64,000 nucleotides of DNA from UBA6168 sp041392505 (GTDB lineage Bacteria; Bacteroidota; Bacteroidia; Chitinophagales; Saprospiraceae): NCBI GenBank assembly GCA_041392505.1, contig JAWKLX010000046.1, positions 8,619-72,618 on the forward strand. The letters run 5' to 3'. Both the position numbers and the translations under genes were made by a program. Below are positions 1-11,089 of this stretch, piece after piece (the stretch's first letter is position 1; every line of letters starts with the position of its first letter). Under the pieces are notes generated by a model, which was not told the DNA's origin, ran no database searches, and saw nothing but the letters and a program-made list of their open reading frames with translations.

Positions 1-168
1 TTTAAAAAAACAGTGGTCACTACTGGGATCATCAACGTGATAGGCTTGTACAAAGGTAGTTCATTCGGCCTCCGGCTTGGTTTTACCGATGTGTATGTGA
101 AGCAAAAACGGCAATGGAAATTAGCGGCGTGGCGGTCGGTGAAAATAGAGAATAGGGACAAGAGCTGA
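1..168 (+). CDS. NTF2-like (DUF4440/SnoaL-type) protein, C-terminal fragment
   Basis: The open frame enters from the left edge and stops with TGA at 166-168, leaving 55 residues. The fragment includes LRLGFTDVYVK followed by a Gln-Trp and a run of hydrophobic and basic residues. This resembles the last two beta-strands of the DUF4440/SnoaL NTF2-like fold, where a 'tDvyvkrdGqWrl' pattern is common. No catalytic residue can be judged from this piece. It points toward the 3' end of the convergent VWA gene, 33 bases away. Family call is from pattern memory only. Confidence 0.55.
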   Translation, partial: FKKTVVTTGIINVIGLYKGSSFGLRLGFTDVYVKQKRQWKLAAWRSVKIENRDKS

Positions 169-201
169 GTGCATCATGAAAACGCACCCAGCTCTCGGAA
201 T

Positions 202-2094
<1,893 letters not shown>

Positions 2095-2204
2095 AGGTCT
2101 AATGATTTTTTTAATGAATTAATATTGTAACAGGCAATGGATGCAACGAGGAAATGCGTTTACACAAACCGAACTGTTTTTTTTCTTTATGTTTGAATTT
2201 GATA

Positions 2205-2291
2205 GGCTTTTTGTCATTTTGAAAAATTTTGTTCGCTAAACATTAGGCCTCACTTTTTGCGAGAACAGATTCTTTCAGAATGACAAAAAGC
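2205..2291. repeat. Inverted repeat in the divergent intergenic region
   Basis: GGCTTTTTGTCATTTT (2205-2220) is answered by AATGACAAAAAGC (2279-2291). The right part, GAACAGATTC followed by GAATGACAAAAA, recurs almost unchanged at about 52756-52785, so this is an interspersed repeat rather than a gene-specific operator. It lies between the VWA gene and the sigma-factor gene and could form a transcribed hairpin. Confidence 0.5.
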
Positions 2292-2326
2292 GGCGAGGGT
2301 AAAATCATTTTCCCATTCTTTTTAAA

Positions 2327-2923
2327 ATGCTCAAGCGTTTTCGCCGACATACCACCAACCAAACGGACGAGGAACTGGTCGCATTGTACCAATCCACTGG
2401 TGACCTCTCGCACCTTGGTCAGGCGTTTGAGCGCTACTCCGAATTGGTTTACGGTGTTTGTTTGAAATATTTTAAAAACAGCACTTTGGCAGAAGATGCC
2501 GTGATGGATATTTTTGAAACATTGGCGAAAAAAGCCAAAACGCACGACATCCGTCAATTCCGACCTTGGCTGTATGTTATGGCCAAAAACCATTGCTTGA
2601 TGCAGTTGCGCAAAAAGGATTTAACAGATTCTTACGATGATTTGAGTCCGGCAGCACAAGCGGCCGTTGTGCAATCCGCTGGCGTCGTGCATCCCATTGA
2701 CGAATTTGAGCCAGACGGGCAAGAGCAGGCGTTGAACGATTGTTTGAAAAAACTCCCGCCTCAACAATTGCAGTGTGTTAAGGATTTTTATTATAGTGGG
2801 AAATCCTACAAACAAATTTCGGAAGAGAGTGGGGAGGAGTTGGGCCGGGTGCGGTCGAACATCCAAAACGGCAGGCGGAATTTGCGGATTTGTATGGAAA
2901 ACGAAGTGAAGAACGTAGATTGA
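2327..2923 (+). CDS. ECF-type RNA polymerase sigma factor
   Basis: 198 residues. Region 2 is recognisable at about 15-95 (TDEELVALYQSTGDLSHLGQAFERYSE, then FRPWLYVMAKNHCLMQLRK). A region-4 helix-turn-helix follows at about 140-190 (LPPQQLQCVKDFYYSGKSYKQISEESG). Length and layout fit an extracytoplasmic-function sigma factor of the Bacteroidota type. The next gene, 37 bases downstream on the same strand, carries a single membrane span after a short cytoplasmic head, as an anti-sigma partner would. Likely role: directs transcription of a small envelope regulon, possibly including the divergent VWA gene (inference). The ATG at 2327 is the only start that keeps region 2 complete. Confidence 0.88.
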   Translation: MLKRFRRHTTNQTDEELVALYQSTGDLSHLGQAFERYSELVYGVCLKYFKNSTLAEDAVMDIFETLAKKAKTHDIRQFRPWLYVMAKNHCLMQLRKKDLTDSYDDLSPAAQAAVVQSAGVVHPIDEFEPDGQEQALNDCLKKLPPQQLQCVKDFYYSGKSYKQISEESGEELGRVRSNIQNGRRNLRICMENEVKNVD

Positions 2924-2960
2924 AAATGTAAAATGTAAAATACAGAATGTAAAATAAGGA

Positions 2961-4418
2961 ATGAAGCAAGAATCATCAAATTGGCGAACCCTCCTCAACC
3001 GCTGGATCAGCGGAGAGGCTGACCGGTCCGACGAACGTTCGTTGGAGGCGATGGCAAAGGATGACCATTTTCTGGCGGATGCGTTGGAGGGTTACCGCTC
3101 TTTGCCCGAGGCCGACCATGCCCGTTCGGTGACGAGGTTGAAGGCTAATTTGCGGAAGCGGACTGAAAAAAAGGATCGGGCGATCGTATTTTATTTAACA
3201 AGAATAGCGGCCGTGGGAGTGGTGCTGCTGGGGGCATGGCTCGTATTCCGGTCGTTTGATGATTCCGAAAAAACAGCGATGAATTTAGACCTAAGAGAAG
3301 AAGTGGTTGAGGACAATATGCGCAAAGATCAATCTGCTGCAACGAATCAGGGGTTGGCGGCCAACGAGGAAATGGTTCATGACGATTCTACATTTGGCAA
3401 CAATGCTTTGGAGTTTTCTCAAAATACGACTGCGGGAAATTATAATGATGTCGCTTCAGAAAACACCCCTTCTGCGGTGAGGGCTGTCCCTCCACCAACC
3501 ATAAATGAGAATGTCCCTCAATTGAAACAGGATGGGTTTGCAGGCCAAAGCGAAAAAGTACAGCCCGCCCTTGCCGAAGAGGAAGCCCAAAAAAGAATGG
3601 AAACGGTGGCTAAACAGAGGTTGGCCGAAAGTGATAAAGCCAAAGAAAAGGTATCAAGGGCTAAGGAGTCTGAATTGCCTAAAAAAACCGAAGATGCTTT
3701 AGTCGAAGAAGCGGAGTCCGCCCCTCAAGCTGATGAATTCGCCATTGTTCAACCAGAAGCCGCTCCTCCTCCAGCCCCGAAAATGGAAGATGCGCCAGTG
3801 ACGTTCAACACCTTTGACGATGTGGCTGCAGCCGAAACAGTCATTTCCCAAACCATAAAAGGCCAAGTGACTGATGATAATGGCTATCCGCTCATTGGCG
3901 TGAGCATTGTTATCCAGAACTCTTCGAAGGGGACTGTTACCGACCTTGATGGTAATTTTTCCATTGATTCTCCTATTGAAAACCCGGTTTTGGAAGTGTC
4001 CTATACTGGATTTCAAAATCAAAAAATTCAGGTAAAAGGCGATGAGTTTTTGAATATTCAATTGGACGATAGTGCGTCGTCGCTCAGTGAAGTGGTCGTC
4101 ACCAAACGGAATTTGGGCATTTTAAAAAAGAACAAAGCTGCTGCGGAAAGCCCCTTTGAGCCCAAAGGAGGTTTTAAAAAATTTGAGAAATACATCAAGG
4201 AAAACCTCCAAAAACCTCAACTTGCCATTGATGCAGGCATTAGTGGGGCAGTAATTCTTGGATTTACTATTGATGCCTCGGGCCAACCTACAAAAATTCA
4301 AACCCTCCGCTCCCTCGGCTTCGGCTGCGATGAAGAAGCCATCCGACTCCTCCAAGAAGGCCCAAAATGGAACGGTCAACCCGGTGTCCAGCATTCCTAC
4401 ACTTTCGATTTCAAATAA
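2961..4418 (+). CDS. Membrane protein with CarboxypepD_reg domain and TonB-like C-terminus
   Basis: 485 residues. The first 70 residues are a charged cytoplasmic head (TLLNRWISGEADRSDERSLEAMAKDD pattern). One transmembrane helix follows at about 75-93 (IAAVGVVLLGAWLVF). Then comes a long Ala/Glu/Lys/Pro-rich linker, and a CarboxypepD_reg domain at about 295-380 (IKGQVTDDNGYPLIGVSIV). The C-terminal domain (about 395-485) resembles the TonB energy-transducer fold (GAVILGFTIDASGQPTKIQTLRSLG, GCDEEAIRLLQ). It follows the sigma-factor gene and is probably its membrane-bound partner. The head resembles an anti-sigma region but has no zinc ligands. Whether it energises an outer-membrane receptor or only transmits a signal cannot be told. 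Confidence 0.75.
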   Translation: MKQESSNWRTLLNRWISGEADRSDERSLEAMAKDDHFLADALEGYRSLPEADHARSVTRLKANLRKRTEKKDRAIVFYLTRIAAVGVVLLGAWLVFRSFDDSEKTAMNLDLREEVVEDNMRKDQSAATNQGLAANEEMVHDDSTFGNNALEFSQNTTAGNYNDVASENTPSAVRAVPPPTINENVPQLKQDGFAGQSEKVQPALAEEEAQKRMETVAKQRLAESDKAKEKVSRAKESELPKKTEDALVEEAESAPQADEFAIVQPEAAPPPAPKMEDAPVTFNTFDDVAAAETVISQTIKGQVTDDNGYPLIGVSIVIQNSSKGTVTDLDGNFSIDSPIENPVLEVSYTGFQNQKIQVKGDEFLNIQLDDSASSLSEVVVTKRNLGILKKNKAAAESPFEPKGGFKKFEKYIKENLQKPQLAIDAGISGAVILGFTIDASGQPTKIQTLRSLGFGCDEEAIRLLQEGPKWNGQPGVQHSYTFDFK

Positions 4419-4723
4419 CCCTCCAACCCTCCAACTTTCCAACCATCTATCCCCCTCTTCTTTTAACCAACACTTAAACTTCCCTTCATCCACTCTTCAC
4501 GTCCCTTTTCCACCTTTGCGCCATCATTTTGTTGCTGACTTTATTTATTCATTCTTTCTCGCCTACCCAATGTCGCTAACGTATCCCGTCTTGGCCGCCC
4601 GGTTTCGACGGGTTCTTTTTTTTAACGAAAATCCTTGTGTTTCTTTTCAGCGTTTCGCGGTGTCCGAGGTGGTTCGTAACTTGCCGCACTCTAAACCAAA
4701 ACTCGACAACTCAAAACAATACT
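4419..4723. other. Intergenic stretch without a gene
   Basis: 305 bases between two plus-strand genes. It begins with short C-rich direct repeats (CCCTCCAACCCTCCAACTTTCCAACC). CACCTTTG at 4510-4517 is one base off the Bacteroidota -7 consensus TAnnTTTG and is the best promoter candidate for the downstream nuclease. An upstream extension of that gene's frame to 4637 is open but does not look like part of the protein. Confidence 0.4.
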
Positions 4724-6127
4724 ATGAAGGTTAAATTTTGCGGCGCAGCCCGCCAAGTCACTGGGAGCGCCCACCTCATCACGCTGGACGACGGGTTCAA
4801 AATATTGTTGGACTGTGGCCTCTACCAAGGCAACGACGAAGAGATGGACGACTTCAACTCGACGTGGCTTTTCGACCCCAGCGAAATCAACTGTGTGGTT
4901 CTCTCGCATGCACATATCGATCACAGCGGTCGTTTGCCAAAATTAGTAAAAGATGGATTCAAAGGGCCTATTTATAGCACCCACGCTACCCGTAGCCTGT
5001 GCACTATCATGTTGCTCGATAGCGCTTTTATTCAGGAACGGGATGCAGAATATTATAATAAAAAACACGATGATGAAAGTAAACACCGGGAAGCACTCTA
5101 CGATCAAGAGGATGTGAAGGCGACGATGGACCTATTTGTCAGTTATAGTTATGGGAAAACATTTGAGATTTATCCGGGGGTACATGTCACTTATCGGGAT
5201 GCTGGCCACATCCTTGGTAGTGCGAGTGTGCATATGCGGATCAAAGAGAAAAATGGCGAGGTGATCAATTTCGGTTTCACTGGTGATATTGGACGGCCTG
5301 ACCGCCCCATTCTCCGCGACCCCCAACTCATGGATCCCGTGGATTACCTCATTTGTGAATCTACTTATGGCGACAAAGAGCACGAGTCCGCACCCAATGA
5401 AACTGATAGGCTGCTCGAAATTATCCACCATACCTGCATTGAGAAAAAGGGGAAACTCATCATTCCAGCTTTCAGTGTTGGCCGCACGCAAGAGATCGTT
5501 TACATCATGGATCAGTTGGAAAATGCGGGCCGTTTACCCAAAATCCCTGTCTTTGTGGACAGCCCATTGGCCGTCAATGCGACTACTATTTTTGGGTCGC
5601 ACCCCGAATGTTATGATGCTGAGCTGTGCTCTTACATTTTAAAAGATCCCAACCCGTTTGGTTTCAACAATTTGACATATATCAAGGAAGTGGCCCGGAG
5701 CAAACAGCTCAATACCCGCCGTACGCCTTGCATCATCATCAGTGCTTCTGGGATGGCCAACGCTGGCCGGGTGAAGCATCACATTTTCAACAATATCAGC
5801 AACCCCCGAACGACCATCCTGATTGTTGGTTTTTGCGCCCCGGGAACGTTGGGCCGCCGCCTCCGTGATGGCATGGAGGAGATCAAGGTTTACGGTGTGA
5901 AGAAAAAAGTAAAAGCCGAAGTCGTCACGATGGACTCTTTTTCCGCACACGGCGACCGCAAAGAGATGCTCGAATTTATCCGCAACCAGCGCAAGTCCGT
6001 TAAAAAGCTGTTTTTGGTGCATGGGGAAATCGATCGGCAAAAGAGCTTTCGGGAATACCTCAGCGAGCGGGGTTTCCACGGAGTGATAGAGATTCCGGAG
6101 CTGGGACAAGAGGTGAGGTTGCATTAA
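4724..6127 (+). CDS. Beta-CASP metallo-beta-lactamase RNase (CPSF/YsnF-type exonuclease)
   Basis: 467 residues from the ATG at 4724, which starts the conserved MKVKFCGAARQVTGSAHL strand. Metallo-beta-lactamase motif 2 is HAHIDHSGRLP (about 60-70). The beta-CASP region follows in the middle (PAFSVGRTQEIVYIMDQL; CIIISASGMANAGRVKHH). The C-terminal RMMBL part contains SFSAHGDRKEMLEFI and LVHGE. These are the zinc ligands and phosphate-binding residues of CPSF73-like RNA exo/endonucleases. Predicted to process or degrade RNA in the cytoplasm. The start at 4724 is preferred over one further upstream because the strand-1 motif begins exactly there and the upstream residues look like noise. Confidence 0.92.
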   Translation: MKVKFCGAARQVTGSAHLITLDDGFKILLDCGLYQGNDEEMDDFNSTWLFDPSEINCVVLSHAHIDHSGRLPKLVKDGFKGPIYSTHATRSLCTIMLLDSAFIQERDAEYYNKKHDDESKHREALYDQEDVKATMDLFVSYSYGKTFEIYPGVHVTYRDAGHILGSASVHMRIKEKNGEVINFGFTGDIGRPDRPILRDPQLMDPVDYLICESTYGDKEHESAPNETDRLLEIIHHTCIEKKGKLIIPAFSVGRTQEIVYIMDQLENAGRLPKIPVFVDSPLAVNATTIFGSHPECYDAELCSYILKDPNPFGFNNLTYIKEVARSKQLNTRRTPCIIISASGMANAGRVKHHIFNNISNPRTTILIVGFCAPGTLGRRLRDGMEEIKVYGVKKKVKAEVVTMDSFSAHGDRKEMLEFIRNQRKSVKKLFLVHGEIDRQKSFREYLSERGFHGVIEIPELGQEVRLH

Positions 6128-6160
6128 TAGAGGTAACTACTTTTAACCATTCACCGTATA

Positions 6161-7195
6161 TTGCCCACAAAACCAAGACGAGTGAAAATCAACCTTTATC
6201 CTATTACCCTCTATTTGAAAGAGGCTTTCACGATCTCCCGGGATTCCTACTCCGAGCGCCGGGCGCTCATCGTTGAGCTGTCAGCCGCTGGGAAAACAGG
6301 GTATGGGGAGGCGTCTGAACACAGCTATTACGGCATAGATAGGGATGAAATGTTGCGGCAGGCCCAAGCGATTGTCCCGATGGTTGAAAGTTATTCTTTC
6401 GACAACCCGACCAATTTTTGGCGCTACATGAAGCCGCACGTCGGCAATAATTCTTTCCTGCAATGCGCCATCGATAATGCTGCCCACGACCTATACGGGA
6501 AAATCTGCAAACAGCCCTGCCACCAACTTTGGGGATTGTCAAACAAAGACCTGATCAAGACGAGCTTCACATTGAGCATTGCTCCCATTGAGAAAATGGT
6601 GGAGAAACTCAAAGCCACCAATTTTGATATTTACAAAATAAAACTCGGCACCGACAACGACCTGGCCATCCTCCGGGCGCTCCGCCAACATACGGATGCG
6701 GTGTTTCGCATTGATGCGAATTGCGCTTGGACAGCGGACGAGACGATCCGTTTTTCCCATGAAATGAAAGCCTTGGGGGTAGAATTTATCGAACAGCCCT
6801 TGCCCGCCGACGATTGGGATGGGATGAAAGAGGTTTTTAAAAATTCGGCCCTGCCAATAATTGCTGATGAAGCCTGTGTGGGCGAGGACATGATCTCCAT
6901 CTGTTCCAAACATTTCCACGGGATCAATATCAAACTGATGAAATGCGGCGGCCTGACCCCCGCCCTCCGGATGATCGAACAGGCCAAAGAACGGAACCTC
7001 AAAGTAATGGTCGGCTGCATGGTCGAAAGCAGCGTGGGCTGTTCGGCCATCGCACAGTTGCTACCATTATTGGATTATGTGGATATGGACGGCGCCCTGT
7101 TTTTGGCCGATGACCCAGCGACGGGCGTTGAAGTCTTGCCGGATGGATCGGTTGTTTTTCCTGAAAAAAATGGGTTAGGGGTTGAAATGAAGTAA
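6161..7195 (+). CDS. Dipeptide epimerase (enolase superfamily, L-Ala-D/L-Glu epimerase-like)
   Basis: 344 residues from a TTG; a GTG at 6182 (MKINLYPITLYLKEAFTISR) is an equally good or better start. No ATG is available. Enolase-superfamily active-site residues are in order: the Lys-x-Lys acid/base motif (YKIKLG, about 162-167), RIDANCAW with the first metal Asp, IEQPLP with the metal Glu, ADEAC with the third metal Asp, and NIKLMKCGG with the second catalytic Lys. This set is typical of the muconate-lactonising subgroup that includes L-Ala-D/L-Glu epimerase, used in murein peptide recycling. The exact dipeptide cannot be read from the sequence. Confidence 0.88.
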   Translation: MPTKPRRVKINLYPITLYLKEAFTISRDSYSERRALIVELSAAGKTGYGEASEHSYYGIDRDEMLRQAQAIVPMVESYSFDNPTNFWRYMKPHVGNNSFLQCAIDNAAHDLYGKICKQPCHQLWGLSNKDLIKTSFTLSIAPIEKMVEKLKATNFDIYKIKLGTDNDLAILRALRQHTDAVFRIDANCAWTADETIRFSHEMKALGVEFIEQPLPADDWDGMKEVFKNSALPIIADEACVGEDMISICSKHFHGINIKLMKCGGLTPALRMIEQAKERNLKVMVGCMVESSVGCSAIAQLLPLLDYVDMDGALFLADDPATGVEVLPDGSVVFPEKNGLGVEMK

Positions 7196-7244
7196 TTCGC
7201 TTTGTGACATTATTCCTGTTACTTTGCAGTGAAAACACTTCAGT

Positions 7245-7643
7245 ATGCGGATCAGACCCAGCAAACGTTTCAACAAAGTTATCAAATATCCCAAGCGGAT
7301 ACTGTGGGCGATTTATATGGAAGGTGTCGACACCCGACGCATGGTCAATACGTTTGTAAAACAGGGGCAAGGGTATTTGCTGATGAAAGATGTGTCCGAA
7401 AAACCTTCGGAGGAGGAGATGAAGGAGGCCATGAAACAATTGAAAGACATCCCCCGAATATTGCCGTTTTTTGTTTTTGTGATCGTCCCCATGCCAGGCA
7501 TGACGCAGGGATATGTGCTGTTGGCCATCACGTTGGAAAAATATTTGGGCAACAAGATTAGTTTGCTGCCAAACCGTTTCCGAAAAGTTTTTGAAAAAGA
7601 AGAAGATAAAGAAAATACCAATAAAACGCCAGAGGTTAATTGA
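7245..7643 (+). CDS. Small LETM1-like protein
   Basis: 132 residues. The core DIPRILPFFVFVIVPMPGMTQGYVLLAITLEKYLG, ending with LLPNRFRKVF, resembles the ribosome-binding helical domain of LETM1 proteins (their 'DxxrliPfavfliiPfmE...lP..fP.mLPs.F' pattern). Mitochondrial LETM1 takes part in cation/proton exchange; Bacteroidota have short LETM1-related proteins of unclear role. Only one hydrophobic segment is visible (about 72-100). The gene starts 49 bases after the epimerase and ends before a strong terminator, so it may be the last gene of that transcript. A true transport role is not shown. Confidence 0.6.
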   Translation: MRIRPSKRFNKVIKYPKRILWAIYMEGVDTRRMVNTFVKQGQGYLLMKDVSEKPSEEEMKEAMKQLKDIPRILPFFVFVIVPMPGMTQGYVLLAITLEKYLGNKISLLPNRFRKVFEKEEDKENTNKTPEVN

Positions 7644-7657
7644 TTAAAACCTTGATA

Positions 7658-7714
7658 GAGAGGGAGCTGAAAAAATAAAAAATTTTCATTTTTTTATTTT
7701 TTCAACTCCCTCTC
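7658..7714. terminator. Strong hairpin terminator
   Basis: 25-bp inverted repeat, arms 7658-7682 and 7690-7714, one mismatch, 7-base loop. The stem starts GAGAGGGAG and ends with A/T-rich pairs, so each strand carries a T run. It ends the plus-strand transcript after the LETM1-like gene. Confidence 0.85.
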
Positions 7715-7893
7715 TTCTTGTTTTTTCTGCTCAGCGGGATTTGTCAAAGAACCAAATTTTCTAAATTTTTTAAAATTCAGCCAATCTTGGCTTTTGAAAC
7801 AGCCGACCGCCAATTTTTATAAGACAGCTATGGTAGTCGTAAAAGCTATTGAATTTTTTATAGGGCTGAATCAAAACAATAAATCAAAAAAAT

Positions 7894-8637
7894 ATGAAAA
7901 AATTGGAAGGCCAAGTAGCCATCATCACAGGTGGTGCGAGGGGCATCGGCGAAGGAATTTGCAAAGTGTTTTGTGAGGCTGGGGCTACGGTCGCGCTGTG
8001 GGATGTACTGGATGCAGGACAAGAAACTGCTGATGCCATCGCTGCCGATGGCGGGTCTATTTTTTTCCAAAAAGTGGATGTGACCGCAGCCGAATCAGTC
8101 GAAAACGCCGTGGCCGAAATTATGGAAAAGCATGGCCGTATTGATATATTGATCAATAATGCGGGCGTTATCCGTGACCGTTCTTTTATGAAAATGACAC
8201 AACAAGAATGGAACACGGTCATCAATGTGAATGTGAACAGCCTGTTCGTGACTACCAAGGCGGTAATCCCGCACATGCGGGAGGCGAATTACGGGCGGAT
8301 TATTTCGGCATCATCCATCAACGCCATGGCCGGAGCTTTCGGGCAAACCAACTATGCAGCCTCCAAGGCGGCCATCCAGGGTTTCACCCGTTCGTTGTGC
8401 AAAGAAGTCGGGCGATATGGCATCACGGTTAATTGTGTAGCGCCGGGATTCATCAAAACCGAAATGACAGACAGTATGCCGGAGGAGGTAATCGCTGCGG
8501 GCATACAAATGATCCCCGTTGGCCGGATCGGAACACCCGAGGATATGGGGCATGCCTACCTTTTTTTGGCGTCCAAAGAAGCAGGGTTCATCAATGGTAT
8601 TACGCTGCATGCAAATGGGGGTGCATATCCAATATAA
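7894..8637 (+). CDS. SDR-family oxidoreductase (3-oxoacyl-ACP / acetoacetyl-CoA reductase type)
   Basis: 247 residues, classical short-chain dehydrogenase length. The nucleotide-binding TGGARGIGEG sits at about 11-20, NNAG at about 88, the catalytic Ser in SASSIN, and the YAASK catalytic Tyr/Lys at about 152-156. The C-terminal NGITLHANGGAYPI is the FabG/PhaB type. It probably uses NADPH to reduce a 3-oxoacyl thioester. It is not next to other fatty-acid genes (accBC-fabH are 36 kb away), so it could be a paralogue or a PHB-type reductase rather than the essential FabG. Flanked by terminators on both sides, so it is probably monocistronic. Confidence 0.85.
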   Translation: MKKLEGQVAIITGGARGIGEGICKVFCEAGATVALWDVLDAGQETADAIAADGGSIFFQKVDVTAAESVENAVAEIMEKHGRIDILINNAGVIRDRSFMKMTQQEWNTVINVNVNSLFVTTKAVIPHMREANYGRIISASSINAMAGAFGQTNYAASKAAIQGFTRSLCKEVGRYGITVNCVAPGFIKTEMTDSMPEEVIAAGIQMIPVGRIGTPEDMGHAYLFLASKEAGFINGITLHANGGAYPI

Positions 8638-8680
8638 ACTTTTAATTAAATTAAAATAAAAATGGAAATAAAAATAAAAA

Positions 8681-8723
8681 AATGCGGATAGAGATTTTAT
8701 TTCATAAAATCTCTATCCGCATT
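8681..8723. terminator. Bidirectional hairpin terminator
   Basis: Perfect 20-bp inverted repeat, arms 8681-8700 and 8704-8723, loop TTC. It lies between the converging SDR and cyclase genes and can serve both. Confidence 0.88.
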
Positions 8724-8792
8724 TCTACGTGTCCTATGTTCCTATGTGTTTAAAAAAAAATAAAATAGACAGTTTTATTTGTTAAAACAAAA

Positions 8793-10526
8793 TCACGCTA
8801 ATTCATTTTCCACAAAATACATATTTATTTCCCCCTTGTTTTTAATGGCCATTTTTCCCCGTTCCTCAAAATTAAATTGGTTTTTTACCAATTGATAAGT
8901 ATTTTCTGAAATGTTGACTTTGCCCACTTCGCCGGACGATTCCATGCGGGAAGCAATATTAACCGTGTCCCCCCAAATATCATAAGCGAATTTTTTTACG
9001 CCCACCACGCCTGCAATGATCGGCCCGGTATGGATGCCGATCCGGGCTTCAAAAAAGACCTCCCCTTTTTCCTTTTTTTCTTTTTTCCATTTTTCCAAAA
9101 ATTGCTGCATTTCCAAAGCTGCATTAACAGTGCGGATAGCATGATCGGAATGGGGGGAAGGCACACCACCGGCACACAAATAAGCATCGCCGATCGTCTT
9201 TATTTTTTCCAATTTATTTTTTTCAATAATTCGGTCAAAAGCTTTGAAACAATAATCTAATTCCTGAATTAATTTTTCCGGTGATAATTTTTCAGCAATT
9301 CCTGAGAAATTTTGGAAGTCGCTGAAAAGTACCGTTACCTCGTCGTACCGATGGGCTTTGGCAGCGCCGTATTCTTTTAATTCATTGGCTACTTCTGCTG
9401 GTAATATATTTAATAATAATTCTTGGGAGCGTTCTTGTTCGTGCTGTATCTCTCCATTTTTTTGTTGGAGCAAACGGTTGTTTTTTCGTTGCTGGATAAA
9501 ACCGAAAAGAAATAATAAAGATAAAATAACCGACCCGCCCGAGCCGACCATCATCAGCGATTGCTGGATTTTTTGACGGGCCGCTTCAGCCTCTTGTTGC
9601 TGCAGGGCTATTTCCTTTTTTTCCAAATTAATGGAGTCAACTGAATGTACGTAGGAAAGCGAATCGTATTTGTATTTATATTCAGCCAATAGCAATTCTT
9701 CCCTTGCTTCCAGTTCATCCATTTTTTTAATCCGTTGGGCTTCTTTTTCAAATGCTTTTTCCAGTTCTTCTTTTTGGGGCATCCATTTTTCTTTTAATTT
9801 CGGAAAAAAAGCAAAATCCTCAATTGCTGAGACTGCTTCCTCGGTTGGTTGTGAAACGACTTTTGTTTTTTTCATTTCATTTTCCACTTTCTCCAAGTTC
9901 ATCACCATTATTTTTTGCTGATAATCCAATTGTTGTTGCCGCTTGTGCAAAATATGTTCTGGGACTGGTTGGTTCGAAATTTCCTCCTCGTTTTTTCCGA
10001 TGTGGACGGTCGGCTTGGGCATCTTAGCCAAATCCTGTTTGATGGAGTCAAAGGTGACAACCAATAACTCTTCGACATCGCTTTTGTCAATTTCCCCAAT
10101 GAACTCTTTTCCCACATTAATGAGGGATTCGATATTATCCGATTCCAATTCCACATTGTCAATTTCATAGGTTGTCATCAGTTCGAGGCTTTTGGCCAAC
10201 TGCTTTAAAGATGCGAGTCGCTCCCCTTTTTTTAATTGCTTGTTTTTTAGGTTTGCCTTTGCTTGCTTATTGAGGGCGGTAGCCATGTAGTCTACACCCA
10301 ATCTGGTCGGCGGTTTTGGCCAACGGACTTTCTTCAGCGGCTTTTGCAAAATCCTTTTTCATAAAATATAGATCGGATAATAAAATGGCTGTCTCACAAT
10401 AAGGTATGCCCTCCAAATCAGCGAGTTCTTTTCCAGCCCAGTGATCAATTCATTTTGTGCAAAAGGAAATGGGTAGGGCAGAAAAATGTAAAAAGAGACA
10501 AAGGCCTGCGCAATTATATTTTTCAT
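8793..10526 (-). pseudogene. TPR/class III adenylate-guanylate cyclase, frameshifted near its 5' end
   Basis: An intact 518-codon frame (8793-10349) holds a TPR-like helical part, a coiled coil, one membrane helix (VILSLLFLFGFIQQ, about 272-286) and a C-terminal class III cyclase domain. Metal and substrate motifs there are VLFSDFQNFSG, TIGDAYLCAGG and FAYDIWGDTVNIASRM. The true start is probably the ATG at 10526, which gives a signal peptide (MKNIIAQAFVSFYIFLPYPF). Between about 10440 and 10290 the TPR sequence continues in another frame (ELADLEGIPYCETAILLSDLYF, KKDFAKAAEE) and then returns. So two compensating shifts, about 150 bases apart, create a stop. Either the gene is broken at its 5' end or these are sequencing indels. 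Predicted role if intact: membrane receptor making cAMP or cGMP. Confidence 0.75.
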
Positions 10527-11089
10527 GTTGAATTGGGAATTGTTTAGCCAAAGATAAGAAGTATTCCGCTCTGGATTTGTAGGAAAAAATTATTGGTTTT
10601 TGACAAGTTGAGTTGAATAAGTAATTCACGGTTTATTCAATTTAATCTTCTGTCCGTTTCAACAGTTGATCATGTTTAAATGCCCGGCTTCAGTATTTTT
10701 TATTCTTCGTTCCTTTTCTGCCCTCTATTGTGTTTTTCTATTTCTATATCTGAGAGGGGAAGTTGCATTTTCATTTTTTAGTTGATTAGTTTTTGTTGAA
10801 AAAAAAAAACTCCATAGAAATGAAAATCCAATCCGATCATTGAATCAAACAGAAGATATTTTTATCTTAAATATTATGTTTCAAAATATCGATTTTCTCC
10901 TTCTCCAATTTCATCTAAATGTTTAAAACATCTACATCCGTTAATTCAAAAATTCCCTATCAGCAACTCTTTTAGTTGCTAAAAAAATCATGGATAACTT
11001 TTTCGGTTTTGACGCTTAGTAACTCTAAAATGCCTAACAGCTTTAATTTTTTGTGAATTGCCAGTTTGCATACTCTTAACTCTATTAAT
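10527..11089. other. AT-rich region without a recognisable gene
   Basis: No frame of useful length, no family motif and no clear hairpin was seen. T-rich tracts alternate between strands. It may be the eroded remains of an accessory gene block together with the following decayed gene. Confidence 0.4.

Noticed and set aside
4637..4723. Upstream extension of the beta-CASP nuclease frame
   Set aside because: The residues before MKVKFCGAARQV look random and are Cys/Arg-rich; the family begins at the ATG at 4724.
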